Counted from the stretch's first letter, positions 27,029-36,909 are shown. The stretch is DNA of 64,000 nt from JAGTVG01 sp965365275 (GCA_965365275.1 CBDUBA010000012.1:1-64000), one strand, 5' to 3'. The notes: a model not told the origin generated them from the sequence alone. A program made the numbers and translations.

Positions 27029-28291
27029 GTGTTTGATTACGACAAATGGCAGGAAATATGGGCAACCATAAAAAAGAACAAACTTAGAACTGCTTTGACA
27101 ATGTTTGGCGTTTTCTGGGGGATCTTTATGCTAATGGTCTTACTTGGTTCAGGAAATGGGCTGGAAACGGGCGTAAGAATAGGCTTTGAGAGCTGGGCGA
27201 CCAATGCCGGATTCATGTGGGGAAATAAAACTACGATGGCCTATGAAGGATTCAAGCCTGGGAGATATCTTAGATTTTACAATGAAGATATTGACGCATT
27301 GCGTGAAAATGTAAAAGGACTGGACAAACTGGCTCCCCGTAATTCACTGGGAAGCTGGCGTGGTGGCAATAATGTTTTCAGAGGCAATAAATCAGGACCA
27401 TTTAATGTCTATGGGGATTATCCCGATTTCCAACATATTCAAATAGTTAATATGGTCAAAGGAAGACACCTGAATGACTATGATCTCAAAGAAAAGCGAA
27501 AAGTGGCAGTTCTCGGTCAAGAGGTCGTTAACGTGCTTTTTGAATCGGATGAGGATCCAATTGGAGATTATATAAAGATTAATGGTATATTTTTCCAGGT
27601 CATAGGCGTGTTTAAATCTCTGCGAACAGACGAGATGGCGACGAGGGACATGCAGACCGTTTATATACCATTTTCCACTTTTCAGCAGGCATTTAATTAT
27701 GGAAACCGGGTTGGATGGTTTTCATTTACCGCGAAAGAAGGCGTACCGGTTAGTCTCGTTGAAGAGCATATGAAGGATGTCCTGAAGAAACGTCACCATG
27801 TAAATCCTGAAGACCATGCCGCCATTGGTTCCAATAACCTGGAAGAAGAATTCGGACGAATAAACGGCCTTTTCTTCGGAATATCTCTTTTTAACTGGAT
27901 TGTAGGCATCGGCACCTTGTTTGCTGGTGTGATTGGTGTGAGCAATATTATGTTAATCATCGTTAAGGAACGTACGAAAGAAATTGGCATCAGGAAATCA
28001 ATGGGGGCTACTCCCCTATCAATAATATCCCTTATATTACAGGAATCTATAGTATTGACAGCTTTCGCCGGATACATCGGCCTGGTATTGGGCACATTTC
28101 TTCTGGAGGGGATTAACTATGCCATGGAAAAGTTTGATTTAAATTCCGATATGTTTGCACATCCGGGCGTTGATTTCAGGATCGCAATCACAGCATTCGG
28201 AATATTAATTATATGTGGTGCTTTTGCCGGGTTGATCCCTGCAAGAAAAGCTGCCTCAATTAGTCCCATTGAAGCGATTAGAGTGGAATAA
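27029..28291 (+). CDS. MacB-type ABC permease, second of a tandem pair
   Basis: 420 residues with the same layout as its upstream neighbour: membrane helix at about 22-42, MacB_PCD domain, and C-terminal FtsX helices with KERTKEIGIRKSMGATP and FAGLIPARKAASISPIEAIRVE. The start is GTG at 27029, which aligns exactly with the ATG-started MFD(L/Y)DKWQEI of the paralogue and is therefore preferred. The 40-base gap keeps it in the same operon. The periplasmic domains of the two paralogues differ far more than their membrane parts. Confidence 0.92.
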   Translation: MFDYDKWQEIWATIKKNKLRTALTMFGVFWGIFMLMVLLGSGNGLETGVRIGFESWATNAGFMWGNKTTMAYEGFKPGRYLRFYNEDIDALRENVKGLDKLAPRNSLGSWRGGNNVFRGNKSGPFNVYGDYPDFQHIQIVNMVKGRHLNDYDLKEKRKVAVLGQEVVNVLFESDEDPIGDYIKINGIFFQVIGVFKSLRTDEMATRDMQTVYIPFSTFQQAFNYGNRVGWFSFTAKEGVPVSLVEEHMKDVLKKRHHVNPEDHAAIGSNNLEEEFGRINGLFFGISLFNWIVGIGTLFAGVIGVSNIMLIIVKERTKEIGIRKSMGATPLSIISLILQESIVLTAFAGYIGLVLGTFLLEGINYAMEKFDLNSDMFAHPGVDFRIAITAFGILIICGAFAGLIPARKAASISPIEAIRVE

Positions 28292-28302
28292 AATTATTTA
28301 AA

Positions 28303-29376
28303 ATGAAAACAGTTTTCAGAGTATTATTAGTATTGATATTAATAACAAGCTTTGTAGGAACCGGTTATTTCCTTTATCAGAAATCAAAAGAACCGCCTGT
28401 AGTGTTTAGTACCGAAAAGCCTTTCTATACAGATATTATCTATAAAACCGTGGCAACAGGATCAATAGTACCCCGAAAGGAAATTGATCTAAAATCTCAG
28501 GTATCAGGGGTGGTTGAGAAAATATTTGTTGAGGCTGGAGAGATTGCCAAAGAGGGTGATATCATTGCAAAGATCAAAATTATCCCCGATGTAGTGGCGC
28601 TTAACAATGCGGAAGCGAATTTGAACGCGGCCATTATCAACTATAAAAATGCTGAGAAAGAGATGAACAGGCAAAAGAAACTGTATGATGATAAGATCAT
28701 TTCAGAGTTTGATTTCAACAGGTATATGCTGGAATATAATCTCAGAAGACAGGAATTGGATGCAGCTGAAAATAATCTGGATCTAATTAAGGAAGGTGCC
28801 TCGAAAAAATCTGGCAGTGTTTCTAACCTCGTCAGGTCAACAGCCGATGGAATGATACTTGACGTTCCGGTGAAACAGGGAACTTTTGTGATTGAATCAA
28901 ATACATTCAATGAAGGAACAACCATCGCCACAGTTGCCAATATGAATGAAATGATCTTTGAGGGTAAAGTGGACGAATCAGAGGTCGGTAAATTAAAAGA
29001 AGGGATGGGCTTGCTGCTAACAATTGGTGCCCTCGATAAAGAAACATTCATGGCAGATCTGGAATACATCTCCCCGAAAGGAGTTGAAGAAGAAGGGGCC
29101 ATACAGTTTGAAATAAAAGCAGCTATAAATCTTAAAGAAGGAACCTTCCTCAGAGCCGGCTATAGTGCCAATGCCGACATCGTACTGGATAAAAGAGATA
29201 GTGTTCTGGCCATAAAAGAGAGTAACCTGATTTTTGAAGAGGATAAAATATTCGTGGAGTTGGAGACCGGAGATCAAATCTTTGAAAAAAGGGAAATTGA
29301 GACAGGACTGTCCGATGGCATAAATATCGAGATACTGAGCGGATTGGACCCCGACGATGAGATAAAAAAATTATAA
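28303..29376 (+). CDS. Periplasmic adaptor (membrane-fusion) subunit, MacA/HlyD-like
   Basis: 357 residues. An N-terminal membrane anchor (about 5-24) is followed by the first half of a biotinyl-lipoyl domain with VSGVVEKIFVEAGEIAKEGDII. A coiled-coil hairpin spans about 105-165 (NAEANLNAAIINYKNAEKE and after), then come the second lipoyl half and beta-barrel domains. It links the inner-membrane MacB-like complex to an outer-membrane channel, but no TolC-type gene is present in the operon. Eleven bases separate it from the permease gene. A terminator follows at 29405. Confidence 0.93.
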   Translation: MKTVFRVLLVLILITSFVGTGYFLYQKSKEPPVVFSTEKPFYTDIIYKTVATGSIVPRKEIDLKSQVSGVVEKIFVEAGEIAKEGDIIAKIKIIPDVVALNNAEANLNAAIINYKNAEKEMNRQKKLYDDKIISEFDFNRYMLEYNLRRQELDAAENNLDLIKEGASKKSGSVSNLVRSTADGMILDVPVKQGTFVIESNTFNEGTTIATVANMNEMIFEGKVDESEVGKLKEGMGLLLTIGALDKETFMADLEYISPKGVEEEGAIQFEIKAAINLKEGTFLRAGYSANADIVLDKRDSVLAIKESNLIFEEDKIFVELETGDQIFEKREIETGLSDGINIEILSGLDPDDEIKKL

Positions 29377-29404
29377 ACTGGTTCAGTTATCACCAGCATA
29401 AATG

Positions 29405-29453
29405 ATCAATAACCTGGAGTTTTATTAAATTCCAGGCTATTGATTCAATTTTT
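29405..29453 (+). terminator. Terminator of the ABC export operon
   Basis: ATCAATA plus CCTGGA (29405-29418) pair with TCCAGG plus TATTGAT (29431-29444) across one A-C mismatch, a 14-position stem with a 12-base loop followed by TCAATTTTT. It lies between convergent genes and may also slow transcription from the minus strand. Confidence 0.8.
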
Positions 29454-29460
29454 CAAAATA

Positions 29461-29907
29461 TTATTCAAATTTAGCTTCTATGGCCTCATACCTGGCCTTC
29501 AAATCCGGATCGTCCTTAATGCCTGACCGGATGGCTTTATATTTACTGGATCCAATAGCATACTTTGCCATAAGATTAATAAGATCCTTTGCAGCTTCTT
29601 TCCTTTCGTCAATTTCTCCATTGACAGTTTCCAAAAACTTGATCTCCCACTCCTGTGCTTCAATTCCAGCTAGTTTATCGGCATCACCTTTTGTGGCCTG
29701 TAATTCCGTAAACCGCTGACCGGTCATCCCCTCTTGTTTTGCAATCAAATCATTCACCAGCGGGCTAATGGACGAGGTTATGCTTTTTACCCCGGCATTG
29801 GCTATAGCATAGGCCTTTAAGTCATCATCTGTTATTTCAAGATCCTGGGCATTGGCAAATCCTACCCCGATTACAAAAACAAGGAAATAGATTAGTTTTT
29901 TCATCAT
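29461..29907 (-). CDS. Small secreted helical protein, unknown function
   Basis: 148 residues. A signal peptide (about residues 1-21, ending ANAQ) is followed by an acidic, all-helical mature part starting DLEITDDDLKAYAIANAG. The repeated charged helices with EAQEWEIKFLETVNGEIDE and a C-terminal KARYEAIEAKF suggest a helical bundle. There is a loose resemblance to DUF4168-type periplasmic proteins, which I cannot confirm. Convergent with the ABC operon; single gene. Confidence 0.75.
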   Translation of the reverse strand: MMKKLIYFLVFVIGVGFANAQDLEITDDDLKAYAIANAGVKSITSSISPLVNDLIAKQEGMTGQRFTELQATKGDADKLAGIEAQEWEIKFLETVNGEIDERKEAAKDLINLMAKYAIGSSKYKAIRSGIKDDPDLKARYEAIEAKFE

Positions 29908-30129
29908 GCAATTAATTTTTATTTTATCAATTTATTTATTTTTTATTAATTCCATTTTTAATTAAGTGCCGAAATAACAAATTTTTAAATTGAATGGCAA
30001 AAGGAAACTAAAAAAAATTGTTTTATAAGTACTTGGTAATTAGCATACTAAATACCTGGAGAATTACAAAAACCACAATGCTTCTTACTTCCGGGGGGAT
30101 ATACTTATAGGCATTGCATACGATCTTGC

Positions 30130-32529
30130 CTAAAATTTGAGTTTAAATCTGATATTGAAAAATCGCCCGGATAAGGAATTCGGAACAGCATAATAGACAT
30201 TGTTAAAATCTTTTACCCAATAATAACTGACCGGATTATTTCTTCCCGTCAAATTCAAAACTTCAACTCCTAACCATATGGATTCCAGGAAATTAACCTT
30301 TTTCATGAAAAAGATCTTTGATAATCCTATATCAATTCTCTGGTATGATTCTCCTCTAAAAACATTACGGTATTCGATATTATTGGGTGGGCCGAAAGGT
30401 AAGCCAGACGCGTAATTAAGATTAAGGTATACCCGGTAGGTAGGATTTTTTGGAAGATGGTCCTGAAAGAAAATATTAAAATTAACCAGCTGGTCGGTTG
30501 GCCTTGGTATCATGCCTCTGTCATCAATGGATAGATCTTCTTTTGTAGATAATAATCCTATACTGAACCAGGATTCATCACCAGGAACAAATTCCCCGCT
30601 TACCCTGAAATCAAAACCGGCAGCATAACCATTGGCGACATTATCAGCATAGTACCTGATTCTGACATTATCAATATCATAGGGTATAATATCGTTCAGA
30701 TATTTAAAATATGTTTCTACAGTCAGTTTAAAAGGACGTCCCCAGAAACTAAAATTATAATCCATCCCGGCTATGGCATGATATGATTTTTGAGCATCTA
30801 CTCCAAGGTTGAGACTCCCGTCAAATCTTCTGAATTCCCGGTAAAATGGTTGCTGCTGGTATAATCCCGCCGCGGCGCGGAAAACAACATCTCTTTTCCA
30901 ACTTGGGGAAAAAGAATATTGGATCCTGGGGCTAAACAGAAAATTATCATTAATATCAAGATAGTTTAGGCGAAGCCCATAGGTAAGCCTGTGTCTGTTA
31001 TTAAAATTAATGTAGTGCTGAATATAACCTGTCAATACATTTCCTTGTGTATGGTTGTCGGCATCGATGTGTTCGATAATGGTAACATAGTCCGCTGAAT
31101 CGATAAAACTGTATTGCTGGACATGATCGTCAAATTCCTGATAGGCATATCCGATGCCAAAACCCAAATGACTTTTATCTGAAATTATAAGTTCATTTCT
31201 TAACTCTGCATTTAAGATTTGAGCATTAAGTTTATTTCTTGCGGATTCAAAATCTGTTCCAATACCCCGCAGGCTAATACATTTGTTAAATGTTTCTGAT
31301 TCCGGCCTTTTGTCTACGTCACACAATCTGTAACCTGCCTCAACATCATAGTACTCTCTCTCCTGGGTATAATAATTTGAAAAAATCAGGTGTGAGCTAA
31401 ACCTTTCTGTGAACCTGTGTGTTAACTTAAACGCTCCCTGGTAGGTATTGTAATTCAATAAATCCCTTCCGATAAAAGCAACATAAATATTTAATGGCTG
31501 ACTGAATGTGCCAAACTCGGTCTCACGGCTTTGGGGCTCTACGGTATACTGATTTTTGGAAAAAGCAAATAATAGACCCAGTTCCGTTTTTGCGAAGGTT
31601 CCAATTTTCTTATTCCCCAGATCAAAATGAAAATAGGATTGAATATCCGTATACCTTGGGTAATATTCTCCTTCCGTTTCCAGTGTATTTAGAAGATATT
31701 CCGATCTTTTATGTCTTGCCCCAATAAGATAGGATATCTTATCTTTTTTAATGCTCCCCCCTATATGGAAGGTCCCTCCCAGCAATCCCATAGCCAGGGA
31801 ACCGTTAAAGGTTTTAGGTTTCTGATATGTTACATTGAGACTGGAAGAAAGTGCGTCACCATATTCCGGCTGCCAACCCCCGGATGAGAAATTAACTTCC
31901 TGTGTTAGGTCCGGGTTAACAAAACTCAGGCCTTCCTGTTCCCCCGACCGTGTCAGGAAGGGCCGGTATACAGGTATATCGTTTACATAGACCAGGTTTT
32001 CATCAAAATTACCTCCTCTTACAGAGTATGTGCTGGAAAGTTCATTATTACTCACCACACCCGGCAGTGTGACAAGTACCTGGTTAAAATCATTAAAAGG
32101 TGTCGGCAAATATTCAATATTTCTGGGTTCTATAGTATAGACACTTACCTGATCTCGAACTACATCACCAGGACCTGAGGTAATAGAAATACTATCCAGC
32201 ACCCTGAGTCTCTGACTTAAGATCGCATCATTCCTTTTCCTTTCACCTGCTTCAAGCTGCAGGGTATCCTTATAAATTTCATAATTAATATGTTGTATGA
32301 TAAAAGTAAAATCCACGCTTGACGGCAGTGATAATTCATAATATCCCACACTATCGGTGGTAGTACCAGTACTGAATTCCGGAATGGAGATTGAAGCTGT
32401 TTGGACCGGGTTATTCAAGGAATCTTTGATGGTTCCATACAGAATGCCTTGTTGTGCTATAAGCATTACAGGCATCATACTTAAACATAGAAGTACAATA
32501 GAAAATTTAATGGAAAAAAGACCTTTCAC
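30130..32529 (-). CDS. TonB-dependent outer-membrane receptor with N-terminal regulatory-like domain
   Basis: 799 residues. Signal peptide about 1-25 (ending MLIAQ), then a carboxypeptidase-regulatory-like beta-sandwich (about 28-110, GILYGTIKDSLNNPVQTASI). A plug domain follows (about 130-235, LVTLPGVVSNNELSSTYSVRG, then NLVYVNDIPV), and a 22-strand-type barrel closes with an aromatic C-terminal strand (NIRFKLKF). It imports a bulky or scarce nutrient with energy from TonB-ExbBD. It lacks an adjacent SusD, so it is not a classical polysaccharide-locus SusC. It is the last gene of the long minus-strand run that includes nupC and rpe, 10 bases from rpe. Confidence 0.93.
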   Translation of the reverse strand: MKGLFSIKFSIVLLCLSMMPVMLIAQQGILYGTIKDSLNNPVQTASISIPEFSTGTTTDSVGYYELSLPSSVDFTFIIQHINYEIYKDTLQLEAGERKRNDAILSQRLRVLDSISITSGPGDVVRDQVSVYTIEPRNIEYLPTPFNDFNQVLVTLPGVVSNNELSSTYSVRGGNFDENLVYVNDIPVYRPFLTRSGEQEGLSFVNPDLTQEVNFSSGGWQPEYGDALSSSLNVTYQKPKTFNGSLAMGLLGGTFHIGGSIKKDKISYLIGARHKRSEYLLNTLETEGEYYPRYTDIQSYFHFDLGNKKIGTFAKTELGLLFAFSKNQYTVEPQSRETEFGTFSQPLNIYVAFIGRDLLNYNTYQGAFKLTHRFTERFSSHLIFSNYYTQEREYYDVEAGYRLCDVDKRPESETFNKCISLRGIGTDFESARNKLNAQILNAELRNELIISDKSHLGFGIGYAYQEFDDHVQQYSFIDSADYVTIIEHIDADNHTQGNVLTGYIQHYINFNNRHRLTYGLRLNYLDINDNFLFSPRIQYSFSPSWKRDVVFRAAAGLYQQQPFYREFRRFDGSLNLGVDAQKSYHAIAGMDYNFSFWGRPFKLTVETYFKYLNDIIPYDIDNVRIRYYADNVANGYAAGFDFRVSGEFVPGDESWFSIGLLSTKEDLSIDDRGMIPRPTDQLVNFNIFFQDHLPKNPTYRVYLNLNYASGLPFGPPNNIEYRNVFRGESYQRIDIGLSKIFFMKKVNFLESIWLGVEVLNLTGRNNPVSYYWVKDFNNVYYAVPNSLSGRFFNIRFKLKF

Positions 32530-32539
32530 CCCTGAAGTA

Positions 32540-33190
32540 TCAAACTGTATTTTTTAATACATTTATTGTTTTTACCGGGTTTTCTGATTTGAACACAAAA
32601 GTTCCAGCTACAAATACATCAACGCCAGCATCGTGCAATTGTTTTATGTTATCCGTTGAAACACCACCATCTACCTGTATTAAAAGCTCAGGATTCAATT
32701 CTTTCGATAGAGTTCTTAGGTCTTTTACTTTTTCATATGAAGAATTAATAAAATTCTGGCCACCAAATCCCGGATTAACGGTCATAATAAGGACCATGTC
32801 CAGATCTTTAATAATAGGCTTAAGAAGACCAACATCAGTGTGTGGATTGAGCGCTACCCCGGCTTTTGCACCTGTATTTTTTATCTGCTGGACTGTGCTG
32901 TGTAAATGTGGGCACGCTTCATAATGAACGGTAATCAAATATGCTCCTGCCTCTGCAAATCTTTCTATATATTTTTCAGGATTAACGATCATCAAGTGGA
33001 CATCAAGAGGTTTATCTGAGCATGAATGAATTGATTTAATTATTGAGAATCCAAATGAAATATTTGGGACAAAAACACCATCCATAATATCCAGATGGAT
33101 CCAATCAGCCTCACTCTTGTTGATCAATTCAATTTGTGATCTTAAATTTAAAAAATCAGCATTTAAAATTGAGGGCGATATAATAACCAT
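32540..33190 (-). CDS. rpe: Ribulose-phosphate 3-epimerase
   Basis: 216 residues, full length. TIM-barrel hallmarks are all present: ISPSILNADF at the N terminus, WIHLDIMDGVFVPNISFG with the catalytic Asp and metal His, DVHLMIVNPEKYIE, LIMTVNPGFGGQNF for phosphate binding, and QVDGGVSTDNI with the second catalytic Asp. It interconverts ribulose-5-phosphate and xylulose-5-phosphate in the pentose phosphate pathway. It sits 25 bases after the subtilase gene and 10 before the TonB receptor, an odd place for a housekeeping enzyme. Confidence 0.97.
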   Translation of the reverse strand: MVIISPSILNADFLNLRSQIELINKSEADWIHLDIMDGVFVPNISFGFSIIKSIHSCSDKPLDVHLMIVNPEKYIERFAEAGAYLITVHYEACPHLHSTVQQIKNTGAKAGVALNPHTDVGLLKPIIKDLDMVLIMTVNPGFGGQNFINSSYEKVKDLRTLSKELNPELLIQVDGGVSTDNIKQLHDAGVDVFVAGTFVFKSENPVKTINVLKNTV

Positions 33191-33215
33191 TGTCAGAGAA
33201 GTTTAAATAAAAAAA

Positions 33216-34865
33216 TCAGGGAATCAGGATTTTAACCTTTCCACTATCCTTTCCTGAATGTAAGTGTAAAACGTAAATTCCTGAGGATAGCTTTTTCAGG
33301 TCAAGTTCAAATCTGCTTCCACTTTTTACCTTTTCAGCTCTATGTGCGAATACCATTGAACCATTTATATCAAATATCTCGATATCTATGACACGGACGA
33401 CTGATTTGTCTCCTGTCAGTTCAACAAATAACCTGTGATCTTCTACAGGATTTGGGTAGATCTTATACCCCTTATCAGAAAGATCATCGTCAATGGAAGT
33501 TATTTCAGATCTAATTGCAATAAAATCAGGGATCCCATACCCGATCAATGTATCCGGAGTATTATATTGTGTACTACCCTTTTTAATCAACTCAATGATC
33601 TCCATATTATTCAGATCAGGATATGCCTGCCATACTCCGGCAGCTAATCCTGCTACTAGGGGAGCCGCGTACGATGTTCCTGATCCGTAAGTCAGGGAAC
33701 CATTCCAGCCAACTATACTTGTTCCTTTACCAAGTGCACTGACTTCGGGTTTTATCCGGTCGTCAGCCGTTGGTCCCGTTGAACTGAAAATTTGATATTC
33801 CGCATTTTCATTTACAGCTCCTACTGCAAGTACGGAATCCGCATCAGCTGGCGCAACCATTTTTCCCCATAACTCATCATCACCCTCATTGCCTACGCTG
33901 ACAACACATAATATTCCTTTTGAAGATGCGATGTCATTTGCCTGAGTAATTATTGCAGTATTCCCATCCATATCCTGGTAGTTATAATCCATTGAGGGAT
34001 CGTCAAAGAAATTATATCCTAAGGAAGTGTTTATAATATCCACACCTATACTATCTGCATATTCTGCTGCAAACAGCCAATTATACTCTTCAATAATATA
34101 TTCAGTAGGCACATCTTCTGTTACGCAGAGAATTACATCCGCATCCGGGGCTACCCCAACAAATTCGTCTTCAAGGTGTGCTGTTATTGTCGAAAGCACA
34201 CTTGTTCCATGATCATCATATCTGTATATATTATCTGAGTTCTCAACAAAATCCCATACAGCCACAACCTGGTTATTATCATACATCCTCGTAAAATATG
34301 GGCTAATATTGGTGCCGATAAATCCGGCATCAAATACAGCTATAATTTTTCCCTGTCCTGAAAATCCAGCAGCGTGCATTTCGCCTGCGCCGATCATATC
34401 ATTCTGGATAGCATTAGTTAGTTCTTCTGTTTCCGCAGTGCGATTAAGGTATTCTGTTGTTGATGATTCATAAACTGATTCATAGGTCAGCCGTTGACCG
34501 GGTGCAACAAATTGCACTTCCGTTACAAATGCCAATTGTTCAATCTCTGTAATCCTGGATTCATGTGCTTCTATAAGCACGCCGTTAAGCCATTTAGTCT
34601 GGTAAAAAACACGTACGCTATCAATGCTGTTCAGTGCATTTACATAAAGATTATTGACCGGGAGATCCTGTAAGTTAACAGGGATGTTATATTTAATCCT
34701 TCTTTGTATAGCTCTTTCGGATAAATAAGCTTTGGGATTATCCAATGTGTAAACAGATTCAGATTTAGTATCAAAAAACACCATGTATCTGTTCACCTGT
34801 GCTGACACCTGGTTAAAGGATACCATGCACATAATTAAAATCATTACCATTTTACTCGTTCCCAT
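33216..34865 (-). CDS. Secreted subtilisin-like protease (S8) with T9SS sorting domain
   Basis: 549 residues. A signal peptide (about 1-23) and propeptide (to about 150) precede the catalytic domain. Asp179 (AVFDAGFIGTN), His219 (DDHGTSV) and Ser398 (GSGTSYAAPLVAG) form the triad, with Asn326 (SVGNEGD) for the oxyanion hole. The final 80 or so residues are a type A T9SS sorting domain (YKIYPNPVEDHRLFVEL, then LSSGIYVLHLHS), which directs secretion by the type IX system and anchoring or release at the surface. Its start overlaps the upstream lipoprotein gene by 14 bases, implying coupled translation. Confidence 0.95.
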   Translation of the reverse strand: MGTSKMVMILIMCMVSFNQVSAQVNRYMVFFDTKSESVYTLDNPKAYLSERAIQRRIKYNIPVNLQDLPVNNLYVNALNSIDSVRVFYQTKWLNGVLIEAHESRITEIEQLAFVTEVQFVAPGQRLTYESVYESSTTEYLNRTAETEELTNAIQNDMIGAGEMHAAGFSGQGKIIAVFDAGFIGTNISPYFTRMYDNNQVVAVWDFVENSDNIYRYDDHGTSVLSTITAHLEDEFVGVAPDADVILCVTEDVPTEYIIEEYNWLFAAEYADSIGVDIINTSLGYNFFDDPSMDYNYQDMDGNTAIITQANDIASSKGILCVVSVGNEGDDELWGKMVAPADADSVLAVGAVNENAEYQIFSSTGPTADDRIKPEVSALGKGTSIVGWNGSLTYGSGTSYAAPLVAGLAAGVWQAYPDLNNMEIIELIKKGSTQYNTPDTLIGYGIPDFIAIRSEITSIDDDLSDKGYKIYPNPVEDHRLFVELTGDKSVVRVIDIEIFDINGSMVFAHRAEKVKSGSRFELDLKKLSSGIYVLHLHSGKDSGKVKILIP

Positions 34866-35610
34866 ACCCTATCAATTCCTGTCTAAAGTCGATGCCTTGT
34901 TCTATAATTTGTTTTCCAAGACATTCATTTTCAGTGCAATAGTGCAAAATAATAGATTCTTTAGAAATAAGACCTACATTCTCAGCATAAATTTCACTTC
35001 TCTGATCCCACATTACTATGGAGTCCGGGTTATATTCCTGAATTACATTCAACGTAGAGTTAAAATCAGTCCCATTCAAAGTAAGAGGCTGATAGACATC
35101 TTCGTAGATATAGAGCTCTTCTTCCAAAATATTAAAAGCATTTCCATCCCATCTCTTTTGCTCTAATACCGGAAACACCAATTTAGTAAAAGGAATATTA
35201 TTCTCGCTGACGACAACATTGGTTTCGGATTTGATGACAGTCCATACAGAATCAATTTCCCAAGGCATAGTATCATCCTTTCTTTTAAACCTATTCAGTG
35301 TATAGGTTGTGCTGCCTGCCTGGTTGATATAAGGCTCACCCACTTGTTCCTTGAGGAAATAATTAACCGTATCTGGCAGATTCAGAAGTGTGTATTTGAT
35401 TTGCCGAACCTTATATTCCCTGTATTCTCCTGTTATCAAAGGATAAAAAGCTTGTCCGGATGCCTCTTGATCGAATTCTATAGTTGATTCACATCCAATT
35501 GTCAAGAGCAGGATTACGCCCGAAAAGGTGGCAAATAACTTGTTTATTATAGGTTTATTTCTGGCTGCTTTCAAATCTCTTGACTGGAAGTATCTTGCAA
35601 AGATAATCAA
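34852..35610 (-). CDS. Lipoprotein of unknown function, TTG start
   Basis: 252 residues. The signal has a long n-region and a lipobox LLLTIGC with Cys40. The mature part is beta-rich (EYREYKVRQIKYTLLNLPDTV, then TTYTLNRFKRKDD) with aromatic strands. No enzyme motif is seen, and two cysteines near the C terminus (HYCTENECLG) could pair. No ATG lies in frame before the lipobox. The TTG at 35610 overlaps the TGA of nupC (TTGA), which fits translational coupling. It overlaps the subtilase gene by 14 bases at the other end. Confidence 0.72.
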   Translation of the reverse strand: MIIFARYFQSRDLKAARNKPIINKLFATFSGVILLLTIGCESTIEFDQEASGQAFYPLITGEYREYKVRQIKYTLLNLPDTVNYFLKEQVGEPYINQAGSTTYTLNRFKRKDDTMPWEIDSVWTVIKSETNVVVSENNIPFTKLVFPVLEQKRWDGNAFNILEEELYIYEDVYQPLTLNGTDFNSTLNVIQEYNPDSIVMWDQRSEIYAENVGLISKESIILHYCTENECLGKQIIEQGIDFRQELIGYGNE

Positions 35611-36896
35611 ACCATAATGGCCCCTGCAATAGTTGCAGTCATTAATGTTGCGAGGGTTGCTGCGAGAAGAGCTTTCATGCCTAATCTGGAGAGATCAGCC
35701 TGTCTGTTTGGTGCAATTCCTCCTATTCCTCCCACCTGGATTGCAATACTGCTGAAATTTGAGAAACCGCACAATGCATAAGTAGCAATGATAACAGATT
35801 TATCACTTAACATATCATCTCTAAGCAAACCGCTTAAACTCTCATAGGCCACGAATTCATTAATAACTGTTTTTTGCCCGATCAAACTACCTACCTGAAG
35901 CGTTTCGGACCAGTCCACACCGATGGCAAAGGCAAAAATCCTGAATACCTGACCTAAAAGATATTCCAGTGACAAGCCGCTGAATTGACCGTCAGTATTT
36001 GATATTATAATTTCATTAAGCCCGGTCCAGGCTCCGATCATATCTCTTAGTATATAGTTTAACAAAAATATAATGGCAATGAAGGCGAGTAACATGGCAC
36101 CGATGTTCAGAGCCAGTTTCAATCCCTCGGATGCACCTTTGGCAAGGGCATCGATCAGGTTAACACCCATTTGTTCCTTTGATACCGAAAGGTCTTTGTC
36201 AATCTTTTCGAAATCCCTTTCCGGGATTAATATTTTTGACATCACAATGGCCGCAGGAGCATTCATTATAGAAGCACTTAAAAGGTAAGCAGCAAAACGT
36301 GCCTGTTCTGCCGGGTCATCTCCGCCTAAGAACGTAACATATCCGGCAAGTACACCCCCGGCGATAGTAGCCATTCCTCCAGTCATGAGACACATCAGTT
36401 CTGATTTGGTCATTTTTGATATGAATGGCTTAACGAGCAATGGTGCCTCAGTTTGACCAAGGAATATATTTCCTGCAGCAGAAAGGCTCTCCGCTCCTGA
36501 GAGGCGCATGGTTCGAACCATTATCCAGGCAATTCCTTTTACTATAAATTGCAATACACCAAGATAATAGAGGCCTGTAGATATGGATGCAAAGAAGATT
36601 ACAGTAGGTAGTACTCTGAAGGCAAAAATATAACCGTAATCAGTTCGGGCCAATCCATTGAACAAAAATTGTGCTCCATCATTCGAAAAACTGAGCAGTT
36701 TTACGAAACCACGACTGATCAGGTCAAACATGCTCTCCACGAAAGGTACCTGGGTTATAAGGATCCCGAACACTAATTGCAGGCCAACCCCCATGCCAAC
36801 AAGCTTCCAGTCAATGTGCTTTTTATCCCTCGAGAAGGCATATGCAACTAAAAGCAAAAAGACCAGGCCAAATAAACCCCTAAGAATTCCCACCAT
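35607..36896 (-). CDS. nupC: Concentrative nucleoside transporter (NupC/CNT family)
   Basis: 429 residues with about ten membrane helices and a re-entrant core. CNT features are visible: GNIFLGQTEAPLLVKPF (about 142-158), the segment SELMCLMTGGMATIAGGVLAGYV split across the hairpin, and the C-terminal NFSSIAIQVGGIGGIAPNR. It imports nucleosides with Na+ or H+ at the inner membrane. It lies 13 bases after the bifunctional-nuclease gene and overlaps the lipoprotein gene by 4 bases, so it is inside the long etfB-to-receptor operon. Confidence 0.95.
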   Translation of the reverse strand: MVGILRGLFGLVFLLLVAYAFSRDKKHIDWKLVGMGVGLQLVFGILITQVPFVESMFDLISRGFVKLLSFSNDGAQFLFNGLARTDYGYIFAFRVLPTVIFFASISTGLYYLGVLQFIVKGIAWIMVRTMRLSGAESLSAAGNIFLGQTEAPLLVKPFISKMTKSELMCLMTGGMATIAGGVLAGYVTFLGGDDPAEQARFAAYLLSASIMNAPAAIVMSKILIPERDFEKIDKDLSVSKEQMGVNLIDALAKGASEGLKLALNIGAMLLAFIAIIFLLNYILRDMIGAWTGLNEIIISNTDGQFSGLSLEYLLGQVFRIFAFAIGVDWSETLQVGSLIGQKTVINEFVAYESLSGLLRDDMLSDKSVIIATYALCGFSNFSSIAIQVGGIGGIAPNRQADLSRLGMKALLAATLATLMTATIAGAIMV

Positions 36897-36909
36897 GTTT
36901 GATTATTGA

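Noticed and set aside
28641..29102. Minus-strand frame opposite the membrane-fusion protein
   Set aside because: Shadow; serine-rich low-quality sequence, while the plus strand carries the adaptor domains without a break.
36510..36525. GGTTCGAACC-like segment suggesting a tRNA T-loop
   Set aside because: It lies inside the nupC coding sequence and has no cloverleaf around it.
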